Assembly: GCF_003351145.1 (NCBI RefSeq)
Contig: NZ_QQSV01000002.1
Span: 124,001-188,000, forward strand
Direction of reading: 5' to 3'
Length of the DNA: 64,000 bases
Origin: Meiothermus sp. QL-1
GTDB lineage: Bacteria; Deinococcota; Deinococci; Deinococcales; Thermaceae
Positions 63,078 through 64,000 of the stretch are shown here, one piece after another (within the stretch, counting starts at the first letter, position 1; each line of letters opens with the position of its first letter). The notes under the pieces are model-generated. The model was not told where the DNA came from, searched no databases, and saw only the letters and a program-made list of their open reading frames with translations. A program made the position numbers and the translations under genes.

Positions 63078-64000
63078 GACTCGTGCTGCCGGTACCAGCG
63101 GGCAATGGCCGAGGCAGCGGCCCAGGTCAGGAGGGCGGCGGTCAGCACGTACCCCATCTGTTCGCCCGAAAGGGGGACCAGGCCCAGCAGCAGCCGGCCC
63201 TGGGGCAGCGCGAAGGCCAGGCCCACCAGGGCCACCCCCGCGGCGATGCTCAGGTCCAGCCAGCGGTTGGGTAGCGGCAGGAGGTGCAGGCTCCTCGCGG
63301 GGTAGGCGAAGATGAGCTGGGCGAGGGACTCGTACAGGAAAACCGCGCTGCGCACGGCCTCCGGGCCCAGGCCTCGCAGGTGCAGAAGGACCAGCAGGCC
63401 TGCGCCTAGAAGCGCCTTGATCGCCCCACTAATCAAAATGAAGGTCAGCGAGGGGCGGTCCAGCAGGGGGGCCTTGGGGTCGCGGGGCCGCTGGCGCATT
63501 ACCCCAGGGTTGCGGTCGACCCCCAGGGCCAGGGCGGGGGGGCCGTCGGCTAGGATGTTGATCCACAAAAGCTGCACCGCGGTAAGGGGGAGGAAGAAGG
63601 CCCCTGTCGTCTCGCGCAGGCCTAAACCCACTGCGGCCAGAAGGCCTAGGAGCACCAGCAGCACCAGGGCCACGTTGGTGGAGAAGAGGAAGCGGATGAA
63701 CTTCTGGATGTTCTCGTATATGCTGCGGCCCTCCTCGATGGCCGTCACAATGGTGGCGAAGTTATCGTCCAGCAGCACCAGATCGGCCACCTCGCGGCTT
63801 ACCTCCGAGCCCCGCTGGCCCATGGCCACCCCCACATCGGCTCGTTTGAGGGCGGGCGCATCGTTCACCCCATCCCCGGTCATGGCCACCACCTCACCCT
63901 GGGCCTTCAAAGCTTCCACCAGGCGCAGCTTGTGCTCCGGGCGCACCCGGGCGAAGACGCTGACCTCGCGCAAGACCTTGGCCAGCGCCTCCGCTCCGAG
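63074..64000 (-). CDS. P-type cation-transporting ATPase, C-terminal part (cut by window edge)
   Basis: The last about 308 residues of a P-type ATPase, reading in from the right edge without a start. The hinge MTGDGVNDAPALKRADVGVAMG is complete, followed by VADLVLLDDNFATIV and the P2-type (Ca2+-like) C-terminal membrane part with VQLLWINILADGPPALALG. The segment NILADGPPA rather than NLVTDGLPA leaves the cation open; it pumps a cation across the inner membrane. Confidence 0.9.
   Translation of the reverse strand, partial: LGAEALAKVLREVSVFARVRPEHKLRLVEALKAQGEVVAMTGDGVNDAPALKRADVGVAMGQRGSEVSREVADLVLLDDNFATIVTAIEEGRSIYENIQKFIRFLFSTNVALVLLVLLGLLAAVGLGLRETTGAFFLPLTAVQLLWINILADGPPALALGVDRNPGVMRQRPRDPKAPLLDRPSLTFILISGAIKALLGAGLLVLLHLRGLGPEAVRSAVFLYESLAQLIFAYPARSLHLLPLPNRWLDLSIAAGVALVGLAFALPQGRLLLGLVPLSGEQMGYVLTAALLTWAAASAIARWYRQHES

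Overview
The window is GC-rich, tightly packed chromosomal DNA from a Deinococcota bacterium of the Thermales, most like Meiothermus/Calidithermus. The evidence is a DdrO/IrrE pair, a PriA without ATPase motifs, a pterin gene neighbourhood beside irrE, abundant leaderless promoters (TAnnnT box 5-8 nt before ATG/GTG), a bd-type oxidase carrying heme c, and Thermus-like product sequences. An in-frame stop directly before rnpA rules out the long rpmH-overlapping rnpA known from Thermus, which argues against genus Thermus itself. No rRNA, tRNA, CRISPR array, IS element or prophage was seen; gene order and composition look like core chromosome.

Layout. 1-6.6 kb: an M20 peptidase and deoD diverge; then comes a leftward operon ddrO - GyrI-like protein - IrrE-like protease - Nudix - SDR, followed by folE2, with a divergent 92-aa gene of unknown function. 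6.7-16.1 kb: mmsA, a peptide ABC importer, a four-gene cluster for a cytochrome bd-like, heme-c-bearing oxidase, and a divergent AztD-like secreted metal chaperone. 16.2-22.9 kb: pckG, a LacD-type aldolase, and the classic rpmH-rnpA-yidD-yidC-jag-prmC run. 22.9-28.3 kb: acuBC, coaX-coaBC, a membrane permease. 28.3-31.4 kb: secreted hydrolase, DUF4397 and fasciclin proteins, a small membrane protein. 31.4-40.1 kb: DUF2256-photolyase, then a complete cytochrome c maturation cluster (ccmABCDEFGHI) whose last part is fused to a cytochrome c and followed by a Rieske protein. 40.1-46.7 kb: histidine kinase, ABC ATPase-thiN, two arsenate-reductase-type phosphatases (the second frameshifted), a C39-like peptidase, an iron-binding protein, and a decayed gene. 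46.7-54.4 kb: priA-uvrA, dnaB, an orphan adenine methyltransferase. 54.5-64 kb: a molybdenum enzyme, plsY, a VanW protein, rarA, a degenerate GGDEF protein, an aminotransferase with a structured leader, dnaJ, a sugar-binding protein and a truncated P-type ATPase.

How genes work together. The clearest system is a DNA-damage/desiccation response. A DdrO repressor with the Leu106-Arg107 cleavage site sits in one operon with an ImmA/IrrE protease. 17-bp TTATG-N7-CATAA-type elements overlap the divergent ddrO and 92-aa gene promoters, and another overlaps the -35 of uvrA. uvrA, priA, photolyase and rarA supply repair functions nearby. The ccm cluster, heme-c oxidase subunit, ccmI-cytochrome c fusion and Rieske protein form a coherent c-type respiratory theme.
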